From: Billgrantia zhangzhouensis
Lineage (GTDB): Bacteria; Pseudomonadota; Gammaproteobacteria; Pseudomonadales; Halomonadaceae
Reading direction: 5' to 3'
DNA length: 64,000 bases
Assembly (NCBI RefSeq): GCF_021404465.1
Contig: NZ_JABFTT010000014.1
Coordinates: forward strand, 91,510 to 155,509
Position 1 is the first letter of the stretch; each line of letters starts with the position of its first letter. Below are positions 18,090 through 29,390 of this stretch, piece by piece. Both the position numbers and the translations under genes were made by a program. The notes beneath the pieces are model-generated. The model did no database searches. It was given only the letters and a program-made list of their open reading frames with translations, and had not been told where the DNA came from.

Positions 18090-19172
18090 ATGAATCTTCC
18101 TCTCAGGGGCGAGCCCCTCTCGGTCGGCTTCGTCCTGCTGCATCGTTTCACCTTGCTGCCATTCGCCGCCTTCGTCGACTGCCTGCGCCTGGCCGCCGAC
18201 GAGGGCGATCGCAGCCGCCAACTGCGCTGTCACTGGATCTTCATGAACAGCACGGGCGAACCGGCCACCTCCAGTTGCGGGGCCTCCATCGCGCCCTGCG
18301 CCCCCTTCCGGGCTCCCGAGGAGTTCGATTACATCGTGGTGATTGGTGGCGTGCTGGACGATGCCGATCGGGTCGATACTGCGGCGTTGGCCTACCTGCG
18401 GCGAGCAGCGGCGGCCGAGGTGCCGCTGGTCGGGCTGTGTACCGGGGTCTTCGCCTTGATTCAGGCCGGCCTCATGAGCGGGCGGCGCTGCTGCGTGAGC
18501 TGGTATCACCACCGTGACATGATCCAGCGCTTTCCCACCATCGAGCCCGTTGCCGATCGCTTGTTCATCGACGACGGCGACCGCCTCACCTGCGCCGGCG
18601 GCGCGGCGGGAGCGGACCTGGCCGCCTATCTGATCGAGCGCCATCTGGGCAAGGCGTGGGCGATGAAGAGCCTGCGCATCATGCTGCTGGAGGAGGCCCG
18701 TACCGGCGCCCATCCCCAGCCGCAGCCGGTAGTGTTCGGCAAGATCGAGGATCGCCTGGTGCGCCGCTCCATCGCCGTGCTCGAGCAGCACCTTGGCGAG
18801 CCGATCTCCATGGATATGCTGGCTGAGCGAGTGGGAACCTCACGCCGCAATCTGGAGCGCCGCTTCCGCGAGACGCTGGGCGTCGCGCCCCAGAAGTTCG
18901 CGCGGGATCTTCGCCTGCGCTACGGGCTGTGGCTGCTGCACTACACCGGCAAGAGCGTCACTGAGATTGGCGAGCGCTGCGGCTTCGCCGATACGGCTCA
19001 TTTTTCACGTCATTTTCGCAGTGCCTTCGGTATGCCGCCGTCGGAGATGCGCAAACGTGCTAAAGATCCGGAAAGCGACCGGGTCGATCCGTTCTTCCTG
19101 CATATCGAATCCAATCCCAGTCTTGATGAAGGCACCGCTTTCGCCCGGATCACACGCGCTACAGGCGAGTGA
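18090..19172 (+). CDS. GlxA/GbdR-type AraC-family transcriptional regulator
   Basis: Protein of 360 aa. Residues 10-200 form a DJ-1/PfpI glutamine-amidotransferase-like ligand domain (VVIGGVLDD, LVGLCTGVFALIQAGL), and the C-terminus is an AraC double helix-turn-helix (MLAERVGTSRRNLERRFRE; IGERCGFADTAHFSRHFRSA). This is the architecture of GbdR and SouR, which sense dimethylglycine/betaine or sarcosine and activate sox and gly genes. It precedes glyA-soxBDAG-purU, so it is most likely their activator. GbdR versus SouR cannot be separated by eye. Confidence 0.87.
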   Translation: MNLPLRGEPLSVGFVLLHRFTLLPFAAFVDCLRLAADEGDRSRQLRCHWIFMNSTGEPATSSCGASIAPCAPFRAPEEFDYIVVIGGVLDDADRVDTAALAYLRRAAAAEVPLVGLCTGVFALIQAGLMSGRRCCVSWYHHRDMIQRFPTIEPVADRLFIDDGDRLTCAGGAAGADLAAYLIERHLGKAWAMKSLRIMLLEEARTGAHPQPQPVVFGKIEDRLVRRSIAVLEQHLGEPISMDMLAERVGTSRRNLERRFRETLGVAPQKFARDLRLRYGLWLLHYTGKSVTEIGERCGFADTAHFSRHFRSAFGMPPSEMRKRAKDPESDRVDPFFLHIESNPSLDEGTAFARITRATGE

Positions 19173-19421
19173 TCGCTGTTTCTGACGCAGACCGGAAAGC
19201 ATGCCGAACAGGTCGCCGTCACGCTTGTCATTCAGTAAAGCTGTCGCATTCGTTCAATCTTTCATCCGGCGCCTCCGCTATTAATCGCAGGGTAGGCAGG
19301 CCGTCTTGCGTGGCGGCTATCCAAACATAAGGATTTCAAATTTTTCGCGCCGCCGGGTTGCCGATAGATTGCTAGAACGCACCCAGCCCTGAACCAACAT
19401 CCATAACAAACGGAGTCAGTC

Positions 19422-20720
<1,299 letters not shown>

Positions 20721-20767
20721 ATGAATGAAATCGGCCCCCTCGGCGGGGTCGGTCGAGGAGAGACGAG

Positions 20768-22018
20768 ATGCAACGCTATTCAGGATTCGGGCTGGCCAAG
20801 CACGCCCTCAGCCACCACGAGAACTGGGAGCGCCAGTGGCGCAACCCCACCCCCAAGAAGCAGTACGACGTGATCATCGTCGGCGGCGGCGGCCACGGCC
20901 TGGCCACCGCCTACTACCTGGCCAAGGAACATGGCATCAAGAACGTGGCGGTAGTCGAGAAGGGCTGGCTGGGCGGCGGCAACACCGCGCGCAACACCAC
21001 CATCGTGCGCTCCAACTATCTTTGGGACGAGGCGGCGGCGCTCTACGAGCACGCCATGAAGCTGTGGGAGGGGCTATCGCAGGACCTCAACTACAACGTG
21101 ATGTTCTCCCAGCGCGGCGTCATGAACCTGGCCCACACCCTGCAGGACATGCGTGACGTCCAGCGCCGGGTCAACGCCAATCGCTTGAACGGCATCGATA
21201 GTGTGGTGCTCACCCCTGAGCAGATCCAGGAGATCGTGCCGATCATGGACTGCTCGAAGAACGCCCGCTATCCGATCCTCGGCGCCTCCTGGCAGCCGCG
21301 CGCCGGTGTGGCGCGCCACGATGCCGTGGCCTGGGGCTTTGCCCGCGCCGCGGATGCACTGGGCGTCGACCTGCTGCAGAACACCGAGGTCACCGGCTTC
21401 AAGATTCGCGATGGCCGTGTCTACGGGGTGCACACCAACCGCGGCGACATCGAAGCCAAGACCGTCGGCTGCGTGGCGGCGGGCAACTCGGGTGTGCTGG
21501 CGAAGATGGCCGGCTTCCGCCTGCCGCTGGAGTCGCATCCGCTGCAGGCGCTGGTATCCGAGCCGCTCAAGCCGGTGCTCGACACCGTAGTGATGTCCAA
21601 CCACGTGCACGGCTATATCAGCCAGACCGACAAGGGCGACTTGGTCATCGGTGCGGGCATCGACGGCTACAACGGCTACGGCCAGCGCGGTAGCTACCCC
21701 ACCATCGAGCACACCCTGCAGGCCATCGTCGAGATGTTCCCGATCTTCTCGCGGGTGCGCATGAACCGGCAGTGGGGCGGCATCGTCGACACCTGCCCGG
21801 ACGCCTGTCCGATTCTCTCGGCCACGCCGGTGAAGGGTCTGTTCTTCAACTGTGGCTGGGGTACCGGCGGCTTCAAGGCCACACCGGGCTCGGGTCATGT
21901 GTTCGCCTGGACCCTGGCCAAGAACCAGGCTCACCCGCTTGCGGCCCCGTTCTCCATCGACCGTTTCCATAGCGGAGCTTTGGTCGACGAGCACGGCGCC
22001 GCCGGCGTGGCCCATTGA
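20768..22018 (+). CDS. soxB: Sarcosine oxidase beta subunit
   Basis: FAD-binding amine oxidase subunit (416 aa) of the heterotetrameric sarcosine oxidase, which oxidatively demethylates sarcosine to glycine. The Rossmann FAD motif [17 protein letters not shown] is near residue 38, followed by [20 protein letters not shown], and a C-terminal [16 protein letters not shown] loop. In the family this subunit carries the substrate site and covalent FMN. It is 47 bases after glyA, with GAGGAGAGACG before the ATG. Confidence 0.96.
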   Translation: MQRYSGFGLAKHALSHHENWERQWRNPTPKKQYDVIIVGGGGHGLATAYYLAKEHGIKNVAVVEKGWLGGGNTARNTTIVRSNYLWDEAAALYEHAMKLWEGLSQDLNYNVMFSQRGVMNLAHTLQDMRDVQRRVNANRLNGIDSVVLTPEQIQEIVPIMDCSKNARYPILGASWQPRAGVARHDAVAWGFARAADALGVDLLQNTEVTGFKIRDGRVYGVHTNRGDIEAKTVGCVAAGNSGVLAKMAGFRLPLESHPLQALVSEPLKPVLDTVVMSNHVHGYISQTDKGDLVIGAGIDGYNGYGQRGSYPTIEHTLQAIVEMFPIFSRVRMNRQWGGIVDTCPDACPILSATPVKGLFFNCGWGTGGFKATPGSGHVFAWTLAKNQAHPLAAPFSIDRFHSGALVDEHGAAGVAH

Positions 22019-22029
22019 CAACAATGTGA

Positions 22030-22160
22030 GGACAGGCGCTTCGAGATGAGCGCCGGGGGCAAGGCGAAGCGAGGGTCTTTTGCCATGGATGGCAAGAGTA
22101 GCGCCCAAGGATGGGTTCACAGCGCCCTCGCGCAGGCTTGTCGCCGGAGCAGCTCATCGG
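22030..22160. repeat. Structured intergenic element between soxB and soxD
   Basis: The 180-base soxB-soxD gap has no ORF but several nested inverted repeats. CTTTTGCCAT (22077-22086) pairs with ATGGCAAGAG (22089-22098). CCCAAGGATGGG forms a small hairpin. GCGAGGG near 22070 can pair with CCCTCGC near 22129. It has the look of a dispersed REP-like element, and I have an unverified impression that similar blocks are repeated in halomonad genomes. No second copy is in this window. Confidence 0.4.
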
Positions 22161-22198
22161 ATGCCGGATCGTGAAAGTCTCTCCAAGGGAGAACCACC

Positions 22199-22591
22199 AT
22201 GTTTCATATCTACTGCCCCTACTGCGAGGAGCATCGCGAGGAAGAGGAGTTCCGTCCCAAGGGCCAGGCGCACATCGTCCGCCCCAAGGACCCCGAAGCC
22301 TGCAGCGACGAGGAGTGGGGCGACTACCTGTTCTTCCGTGACAACCCACGCGGCATCCACCATGAGCTGTGGGTGCACGCCGTCGGCTGTCGCAAGTTCT
22401 TCAACGTCACGCGCCATACCGTGACCTACGAGATTCTCGAAACCTACAAGATGGGCGAGCAGCCCCGCATTACCGCCGAGAGCCTGGCGAGTGGCGAAAC
22501 CCAGGGCAACGTGCAGGTGGCCGGCGGCGGACAACAGACCGTGAGCGGCAGCAACGCCGCGGTGGAAGCGGTCAAGGGAGAGCAGGCATGA
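22199..22591 (+). CDS. soxD: Sarcosine oxidase delta subunit
   Basis: Zinc-binding small subunit of 130 aa. Ligands matching the known pattern are C6 and C9 (CPYC) and H60/C64 (HAVGC). It is cytoplasmic and part of the alpha-beta-gamma-delta complex. AAGGGAG precedes the ATG. The stop overlaps the soxA start by 4 bases. The unusual 180-base space from soxB holds a structured repeat but no gene. Confidence 0.95.
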   Translation: MFHIYCPYCEEHREEEEFRPKGQAHIVRPKDPEACSDEEWGDYLFFRDNPRGIHHELWVHAVGCRKFFNVTRHTVTYEILETYKMGEQPRITAESLASGETQGNVQVAGGGQQTVSGSNAAVEAVKGEQA

Positions 22592-25500
22592 GCAAGTCCT
22601 TGGAACAGCCGAATCGTCTCAAAGAGGGCGGGCGCATCGATCGCTCGCGCAAGCTCGACTTCACCTTCAACGGCCAGCGCTATCAGGGTCATGCCGGCGA
22701 CACCCTGGCCTCGGCGCTGCTGGCCAACGGGGTGGATATCGTCAACCGCAGCTTCAAGTACTCGCGCCCGCGCGGCATCGTCGCCGCCGGCGCCGAGGAG
22801 CCCAACGCGCTGGTCCAACTGGGCAGCACCGAAGCCGTCCAGGTGCCCAACGTGCGTGCCACCCAGCAGGCGCTTTTCGACGGTCTCGTCGCGCGCAGCA
22901 CCAACGGCTGGCCGAACGTGCAGCGCGATGTCATGAGTCTGGTGGGCAAGCTGGGCGGGCGCTTCATGCCGCCGGGCTTCTATTACAAGACCTTCATGGC
23001 ACCGGCCTCCATGTGGATGACCTATGAGAAGTACATCCGCAAGGGCGCAGGCCTGGGCCGCAGCCCCATGGAACCCGATCCGGACAGCTACGATCACCTC
23101 AACCGGCACTGCGATCTGCTGGTGATTGGTGCCGGTCCCGCCGGCCTGGCGGCGGCATTGACCGCAGCCCGTAGCGGTGCCCGGGTGATCCTGGCCGATG
23201 AGCAGGAGGAGATGGGCGGTTCGCTGCTCGACAGCCGCGAGCTGCTCGACCAGCAGCCGGCTGCCAAGTGGGTGGAGCGCGTGCTGGCGGAGCTCGCCGG
23301 GCTGGACAACGTCACGCTGCTGCCCCGCACCACTGCCAACGGTTACCACGATCACCATTTCGTCACGCTGCACGAGCGGCGCACGGAGCACCTGGGCGAG
23401 ACGGCACCGCTGGTCGACGGCCATCGCAGCGTGCGTTCGCGCATGCACCGCGTGCGTGCCGGTCAGGTGCTGCTGGCCACCGGCGCCCACGAGCGACCGC
23501 TGGTCTATGCCAACAACGATGTGCCGGGCAACCTGCTGGCCGGCGCAGTATCCACCTACATCCGCCGCTACGGCGTGGTGCCCGGCAACAAGCTGGTGCT
23601 TTCCACCAGCAACGATCATGCCTATCGCGCCGCGCTCGACTGGGTCGAAGCTGGCCGTGAGGTCGTGGCCATCGTCGACGCCCGTACCAATCCGCAGGGC
23701 GACTGGATCGACGCCGCCAAGGCCAAGGGCATTCGTATCATCACCGGCAGCGCGGTGATCGAGGCCAAGGGCGAGAAGCGCGTCAGCGCGGCACGCGTGG
23801 CCAAGATCGACCTCGGCGCCTTCAAGGTCACCGGCCAGGCCGAGACCCTGGCCTGCGACACCATCGCCAGTTCCGGCGGCTACAGCCCGGTGATCCACTT
23901 GGCCTCGCACACCGGCGCGCGGCCGACCTGGAACGAGGAAATTCTCGGCTTCGTGCCCGGCCTGGTGAAAGGCGTGCATGCCGCCGGCAGTGCCCGTGGT
24001 ATTCACGATTTGGCTGCAGGCCTGGCCGACGGCGTGGCCATGGCAGCCCAGGCGCTGGAGGCACTGGGGCAATCGGCCAAGGCGGTCGAGTTGCCGCAGG
24101 TCGACGCCCGCCGCGAGGGGCCGGCCTGTGCGCTCTACCAGGTGCCTCACGAGAAGCCGACCCTGCGTGCACCCAAGCAGTTCGTCGACCTGCAGAACGA
24201 CGTTACCGCCGGGGGCATCGAGCTGGCAACGCGTGAAGGCTTCGAGTCCATCGAGCATGTCAAGCGCTACACCGCCATGGGCTTCGGTACCGACCAGGGC
24301 AAGCTCGGCAACATCAACGGCATGGCCATTGCCGCGCGCTGCCTGAACAAGTCGATTCCCGAAGTGGGTACCACGGTGTTCCGGCCCAATTACACGCCAG
24401 TCACCTTCGGGGCCATCGCCGGACGCCACTGCCGCGACCTGTTCGACCCCGAGCGCTACACCGCACTGCACCAGTGGCACGTGGAGCATGGCGCCGAGTT
24501 CGAAGACGTCGGCCAGTGGAAGCGCCCCTGGTACTTTCCACAAGTACGCCCTGACGCCGCCAACGGCGAACGCGAGAGTATGGCGGAGGCGGTGGCCCGC
24601 GAGTGCCGGGCGGTGCGCGAGAAGGTCGGCATCCTCGATGCCTCGACCCTGGGCAAGATCGACATCCAGGGCCCCGACGCCCGTGAGTTCCTGGGCCGCA
24701 TCTACACCAACAAGTGGGAAAAGCTGGCCGTCGGCAAGTGCCGCTACGGGCTGATGTGCAAGGACGACGGCATGGTCACCGACGACGGTGTGACCAGCTG
24801 TCTGGCCGACAACCACTTCCTGATGACCACCACTACCGGCGGCGCCGCCGCGGTGCTGGAGTGGCTGGAGCTGTGGCATCAGACCGAATGGCCCGAACTC
24901 AACGTGACCTTCACCTCGGTGACCGATCACTGGGCGACCATGACGATCACCGGACCCGAGGCGCGCAACCTGCTGGCCGAGATCACCGACATCGATCTCG
25001 ACCGCGATGCCTTCAAGTTCATGGAGTGGCGGGCTGGCAAGGTGGCCGGGGTACCGGCGCGGGTGTTCCGCATCTCCTTCACCGGCGAATTGACCTACGA
25101 GATCAACGTCCAGGCCAACTACGCCATGCACGTGTGGAAGACCCTGTTCGAGCATGGTGACAAGTACGGCCTGACACCCTACGGCACGGAAACGATGCAC
25201 GTGTTGCGGGCGGAGAAGGGCTTCATCATCGTCGGCCAGGACACCGATGGCTCGGTGACGCCGGAAGACCTGGGCATGCAGTGGTGCGTGGGCTACGACA
25301 AGCCGTTCTCGTGGATCGGCAAGCGCGCACTGACGCGCAGCGACACCCGCCGCACGGACCGCAAGCAACTGGTCGGCCTCAAGCCCAAGGACCCGAAGGT
25401 GGTGCTGGAGGAGGGCGCGCAGATCGTCTTCGATCCGAAGCACGCCATTCCCATGCCGATGGCGGGCCACGTGACCTCGAGCTACTACAGCCCGACCCTG

Positions 25501-25650
25501 GACTCAGGCTTCGCCCTGGCCGTGGTCAAGGGCGGTCAGCAGAAGATGGGTGAGACCGTCTACCTGCCCATGGCCGACGGCCAGGTCCATGAGGCCGAAA
25601 TCGTCAGCCCGATCTTCGTCGACCCCAAGGGAGAGCGCCAGAATGTCTAA
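22588..25650 (+). CDS. soxA: Sarcosine oxidase alpha subunit
   Basis: Large subunit of 1020 aa. The N-terminus has a small 2Fe-2S-ferredoxin-like fold domain (GQRYQGHAGDTLASALLANG). A dinucleotide-binding domain follows with IGAGPAGLAAALTAARSGA near residue 178. The C-terminal 400 residues form a GcvT-like tetrahydrofolate domain (GPDAREFLGRIYTNKW; DTDGSVTPEDLGMQWCVG), where the methyl carbon is caught as 5,10-methylene-THF. The start is the ATG at 22588 inside the soxD stop; the open frame upstream lies within soxD. The end overlaps soxG by 8 bases. Confidence 0.96.
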   Translation: MSKSLEQPNRLKEGGRIDRSRKLDFTFNGQRYQGHAGDTLASALLANGVDIVNRSFKYSRPRGIVAAGAEEPNALVQLGSTEAVQVPNVRATQQALFDGLVARSTNGWPNVQRDVMSLVGKLGGRFMPPGFYYKTFMAPASMWMTYEKYIRKGAGLGRSPMEPDPDSYDHLNRHCDLLVIGAGPAGLAAALTAARSGARVILADEQEEMGGSLLDSRELLDQQPAAKWVERVLAELAGLDNVTLLPRTTANGYHDHHFVTLHERRTEHLGETAPLVDGHRSVRSRMHRVRAGQVLLATGAHERPLVYANNDVPGNLLAGAVSTYIRRYGVVPGNKLVLSTSNDHAYRAALDWVEAGREVVAIVDARTNPQGDWIDAAKAKGIRIITGSAVIEAKGEKRVSAARVAKIDLGAFKVTGQAETLACDTIASSGGYSPVIHLASHTGARPTWNEEILGFVPGLVKGVHAAGSARGIHDLAAGLADGVAMAAQALEALGQSAKAVELPQVDARREGPACALYQVPHEKPTLRAPKQFVDLQNDVTAGGIELATREGFESIEHVKRYTAMGFGTDQGKLGNINGMAIAARCLNKSIPEVGTTVFRPNYTPVTFGAIAGRHCRDLFDPERYTALHQWHVEHGAEFEDVGQWKRPWYFPQVRPDAANGERESMAEAVARECRAVREKVGILDASTLGKIDIQGPDAREFLGRIYTNKWEKLAVGKCRYGLMCKDDGMVTDDGVTSCLADNHFLMTTTTGGAAAVLEWLELWHQTEWPELNVTFTSVTDHWATMTITGPEARNLLAEITDIDLDRDAFKFMEWRAGKVAGVPARVFRISFTGELTYEINVQANYAMHVWKTLFEHGDKYGLTPYGTETMHVLRAEKGFIIVGQDTDGSVTPEDLGMQWCVGYDKPFSWIGKRALTRSDTRRTDRKQLVGLKPKDPKVVLEEGAQIVFDPKHAIPMPMAGHVTSSYYSPTLDSGFALAVVKGGQQKMGETVYLPMADGQVHEAEIVSPIFVDPKGERQNV

Positions 25651-26278
25651 CGCCGCTACTTTCGATACTCGTACCGAAGCCAATATCCCGGTGGAATCGC
25701 CGCTGGCCTACTCCTATCACCGTTCGGGGGCTCCGGCCCCCAGTGCCAAGAGCCGGGTGATACTGCGCGAGCGGCCCTTCCTCGGCCATCTGGTGCTGCG
25801 CGGCGGTGCCATCGTGCTCGACGAAGCAGTGCGCGCGGTGCTGGGCTTCGGCCTGCCGGCACGGCCCAACACCCTCAGCCAGAGTGAGGACGGCGCGCGT
25901 TCGATCCAGTGGCTCTCGCCCGACGAGTGGCTGCTGATCGTACCCGGTGGCGAGGAATTCGAACTGGAGGGCGCACTGCGTAACGCTCTGGGCGATGCTC
26001 ACTACGCCATCGTCAACGTCAGCGGCGGCCAGACACTGCTCGAACTCTCGGGTGAGAAGGCGCGTGAGCTGCTGATGAAATCGACGCCCAGCGACGTGCA
26101 CCCCGAGGCCTTCCCGGTGGGCAAGGGCGTGACCGCGGTGTTCGCCAAGGCCAACCTGATCCTGCGCCGCCCTGCGGAGAACCGTTGGGAGCTGGTGCTG
26201 CGCCGCAGCTTCGCCGATTACTGCTATCGCTGGCTGCTAGACGCCGGCGCGGAGTACGCCATCGGCGTGGAGAAGTAA
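25643..26278 (+). CDS. soxG: Sarcosine oxidase gamma subunit
   Basis: Small GcvT-related subunit of 211 aa completing the heterotetramer. Family-like stretches are IQWLSPDEWLLIVPGGE, NVSGGQTLLELSG and STPSDVHPEAFPVGKG. It overlaps the soxA end, with GGGAGAG within soxA as ribosome binding site for the ATG at 25643. Confidence 0.92.
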   Translation: MSNAATFDTRTEANIPVESPLAYSYHRSGAPAPSAKSRVILRERPFLGHLVLRGGAIVLDEAVRAVLGFGLPARPNTLSQSEDGARSIQWLSPDEWLLIVPGGEEFELEGALRNALGDAHYAIVNVSGGQTLLELSGEKARELLMKSTPSDVHPEAFPVGKGVTAVFAKANLILRRPAENRWELVLRRSFADYCYRWLLDAGAEYAIGVEK

Positions 26279-26363
26279 CTCGGCGTCTCGTTTGCCAGGC
26301 GCGTTTGGTCGGGGTTTCCCCGGCCCTTTTTCCACTCGCCGCCGGAGCGCCGGAGGGAACAGT

Positions 26364-27230
26364 ATGAACCAACACGATGATATCTGGATCATGGCCGCGC
26401 AGTGCCCCAGCCGCCTGGGCACCGTGGACGTGGTAACCCGTTTCCTCAAGGAGCGGCGCTGCTACATCACCGAGCAGCAATCCTTCGACGACCGCTTGAG
26501 CGGCCAATTCTTCATCCGCACTGAATTCCGCCCCGAGGAGGCCGGCTTCGATGCCGATGCCTTCCAGGCGGCCTTCGCCGAGCGGGCCGCCGAGTTCGAG
26601 ATGAGTTCCGAGCTGACGCCGCCGGGGCGGTTGATGCCAGTGGTGATCATGGTCTCCAAGGCCGACCACTGCCTCAACGACCTGCTCTATCGCTACCGTA
26701 CCGGGCAGCTACCCATCGACATCCGCGCCATCGTTTCCAACCACCCCGACCTGGCATCGCTGTCGGAGTGGCACGGCATTCCCTACCACCATTTCCCGAT
26801 CAGCGCCGAGACCAAGCCCGAGCAGGAGGCCCAGGTGTGGCGGGTAATCGAGGAGAGTGGCGCCGAGCTGGTGATCCTGGCGCGCTACATGCAGGTACTG
26901 TCGAGCGAGATGTGCGCCAGGCTCTCCGGCCGGGCGATCAACATCCACCACTCGCTGCTGCCCGGCTTCAAGGGCGCGCGCCCCTACCACCAGGCCTACG
27001 AGAAAGGCGTCAAGCTGGTTGGTGCCACGGCCCACTACATCAACGACGATCTCGACGAGGGGCCGATCATCACCCAGGGGGTGGAGCCGGTCAGTCATGC
27101 CGACTACCCGGAGGATCTGGTCGCCAAGGGCCGCGACATCGAGTGTCTGACCCTGTCCCGGGCGGTGGCGCTGCACGTGGAGCGGCGGGTGTTTCTGAAT
27201 AGGAACCGCACGGTGGTATTCCAGCGCTAG
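26364..27230 (+). CDS. purU: Formyltetrahydrofolate deformylase
   Basis: Enzyme of 288 aa that hydrolyses 10-formyl-THF to formate and THF, regenerating free folate when sarcosine demethylation loads the pool. It has an N-terminal ACT domain (residues 8-85) and a C-terminal formyltransferase domain with the active-site region GRAINIHHSLLPGFKGARPY. The ATG at 26364 follows GGAGGGAAC. PurU at the end of a glyA-sox operon is the standard order in pseudomonads. Confidence 0.94.
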   Translation: MNQHDDIWIMAAQCPSRLGTVDVVTRFLKERRCYITEQQSFDDRLSGQFFIRTEFRPEEAGFDADAFQAAFAERAAEFEMSSELTPPGRLMPVVIMVSKADHCLNDLLYRYRTGQLPIDIRAIVSNHPDLASLSEWHGIPYHHFPISAETKPEQEAQVWRVIEESGAELVILARYMQVLSSEMCARLSGRAINIHHSLLPGFKGARPYHQAYEKGVKLVGATAHYINDDLDEGPIITQGVEPVSHADYPEDLVAKGRDIECLTLSRAVALHVERRVFLNRNRTVVFQR

Positions 27231-27323
27231 GTGTACTTGGTCATTCCCTGCACGGGCGCATTGAGTCCCTGGCCATAGCGGGCTAGCTTGGTGGGCAAAA
27301 CAACTGCCCACCAGGAGATCCGC

Positions 27324-29390
27324 ATGGCTATGGCTGCCCCCTTCGAAGAGCACGACCCTTACCTGTGGCTGGAGGAGGTCGAGGGCGAACGTGCCCTGGC
27401 CTGGGTCGAGCAGCGCAATGCCGAGAGCCAGGCCAGGCTCGCCGATGCGCCGGGCTTCACCGTGCTGCGCGACGACCTGCAGGCGATTCTCGAGGCCGAC
27501 GACCGCATCCCCTTCGTGGTCAAGCGCGGCGAATACTTCTACAACTTCTGGCAGGACCGCGACCACCCCCGCGGGCTGTGGCGGCGCACCACGCTCGAGG
27601 AATACCGCAAGGCGCGGCCCGAGTGGGAGGTGCTGATCGACCTCGACGCGCTCAACGCCGAGGAGGGTGAAAACTGGGTATGGCACGGCGCCCACTGCCT
27701 GCGGCCTGAATCGCCGGGGGCACCCTGGCGCCATTGCCTGATCTCGCTCTCCCGCGGCGGCGCCGATGCCGACGTCACCCGCGAGTTCGATCTGGTGGAG
27801 AAGCGCTGGGTCGAGCCGGGCTTCTTCCGTCCCGAGGCCAAGGGCGGCCTGGGCTGGATCGATCGTGACACGGTCTACGTCCAGACCGACTTCGGCGAAG
27901 GCTCGATGACCCGCTCCGGCTACCCGCGCATCGTCAAGCAGTGGCGGCGTGGCACGCCGATGGCCGACGCCGAGACGGTGTTCGAAGCCGAGCCCGGCGA
28001 CATGGCCGTGGGCGCCATGCACGATTCCACCCCCGGCTTCCAGCGCGACTTCGTCAGCCGCGCCCGGGCCTTCTACGACAACGAGCTTTATTTGCGCCAG
28101 GCCGACGGCAGCCTCACCCGTATCGAGGTGCCCAATTCGGCCCACAAGCAGGTGCACCGTGAATGGCTGTTGGTGGAGCTGCGCGAGCCCTGGGAGGTGG
28201 CGGGCACCGTCCATCCCGCCGGCGCGCTGCTGATCGCCGACTTCGACGCCTTCATGGGCGGCGAACGGGAACTGCGCGTACTGTTCACCCCTACCGAACG
28301 CACCTCGCTCTCCGATGTCACCTGGACTCGCCGTCACCTCATCCTCAACGTGCTCGATGACGTCAAGCACCGGCTCTACGTGCTCACTCCAAGCGAAGGC
28401 CAGTGGCAGCCCGAGCCGCTGGCGGGTGCGCCGACGCTGGGCAGCGTCAGCGTGAGCGCGGTGGACGACGAGGAGAGCGACGAGGTGTTCGTCATCGTCA
28501 GCGACTACCTCACGCCGACCACGCTGCTGCACGGTCGGGTCGGCGAGGCGCTGGAAATGCTCAAGCAGGCGCCGGCGCTGTTCGACGCCGAGGGCCTCGA
28601 GGTGACCCAGCATTTCGCCACCAGTCGGGACGGCACGCCGATACCCTATTTCCAGGTGGCGCGGCGCGATCTCGAGCCAAGCGGCGAGCATCCGACCCTG
28701 CTTTACGGCTACGGCGGCTTCGAGGTACCGCCGCTGCCCGGCTACAGCCCCGGGGTGGGGCGCGCCTGGCTAAGCCAAGGAGGCGTCTACGTGGTGGCCA
28801 ACATCCGCGGTGGTGGCGAGTACGGTCCGCGCTGGCACCAGGCGGCGCTGCGTGACCAGCGCCACAAGGCCTTCGAGGACTTCGCCGCCGTGGCCGAAGA
28901 CCTAATCGAACGCGGCGTCACCTCAGCGCGGCGGCTGGGCATCCAGGGCGGCTCCAACGGCGGCCTGCTGGTGGGCAACATGCTCACCCGCTACCCGCAA
29001 CTGCTCGGCGCCGTGGTGTGCCAGGTGCCGCTGCTCGACATGCGCCGCTACCACCTGCTGCTGGCCGGCGCCTCGTGGATGGCCGAGTACGGCGATCCCG
29101 AGAGCGACGACTGGGAGTTCCTGCGCGATGTCTCGCCCTATCACAACCTCGAGCCCGGGGAACAGTACCCGCCCATGCTGCTGATGACCAGCACCCGCGA
29201 CGACCGCGTCCACCCGGGGCACGCGCGCAAGATGATGGCACGCATGCACGAGCAGGGGCACGAGGCGCTCTACTACGAAAACGTCGAGGGTGGCCACGGC
29301 GGCGCGGCCGACAACCGCCAGCGCGCCCATATGCAGGCGCTGGCGTTTACTTTTCTTGAGCAGCGGTTGATGAAAGAGAGGAGTGACTAG
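27324..29390 (+). CDS. Prolyl oligopeptidase-family serine peptidase (S9)
   Basis: Protein of 688 aa without a signal peptide, so cytoplasmic. An N-terminal HDPYLWLEEVEGERALAWV and beta-propeller region precede a C-terminal alpha/beta-hydrolase domain. The catalytic triad is visible as S544 (QGGSNGGLL), D626 (RDDRVHP) and H658 (EGGHGGAA). It should cleave short proline-containing or similar peptides. The ATG at 27324 follows AGGAGATC. It is separated from purU by a short gap and seems unrelated to it. Its stop shares 4 bases with the convergent TetR gene. Confidence 0.9.
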   Translation: MAMAAPFEEHDPYLWLEEVEGERALAWVEQRNAESQARLADAPGFTVLRDDLQAILEADDRIPFVVKRGEYFYNFWQDRDHPRGLWRRTTLEEYRKARPEWEVLIDLDALNAEEGENWVWHGAHCLRPESPGAPWRHCLISLSRGGADADVTREFDLVEKRWVEPGFFRPEAKGGLGWIDRDTVYVQTDFGEGSMTRSGYPRIVKQWRRGTPMADAETVFEAEPGDMAVGAMHDSTPGFQRDFVSRARAFYDNELYLRQADGSLTRIEVPNSAHKQVHREWLLVELREPWEVAGTVHPAGALLIADFDAFMGGERELRVLFTPTERTSLSDVTWTRRHLILNVLDDVKHRLYVLTPSEGQWQPEPLAGAPTLGSVSVSAVDDEESDEVFVIVSDYLTPTTLLHGRVGEALEMLKQAPALFDAEGLEVTQHFATSRDGTPIPYFQVARRDLEPSGEHPTLLYGYGGFEVPPLPGYSPGVGRAWLSQGGVYVVANIRGGGEYGPRWHQAALRDQRHKAFEDFAAVAEDLIERGVTSARRLGIQGGSNGGLLVGNMLTRYPQLLGAVVCQVPLLDMRRYHLLLAGASWMAEYGDPESDDWEFLRDVSPYHNLEPGEQYPPMLLMTSTRDDRVHPGHARKMMARMHEQGHEALYYENVEGGHGGAADNRQRAHMQALAFTFLEQRLMKERSD

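Noticed and set aside
22444..25470. A 1008-codon open frame antisense to soxA
   Set aside because: Same explanation: a GC-driven shadow of a well-identified gene, with no domain or ribosome binding site.
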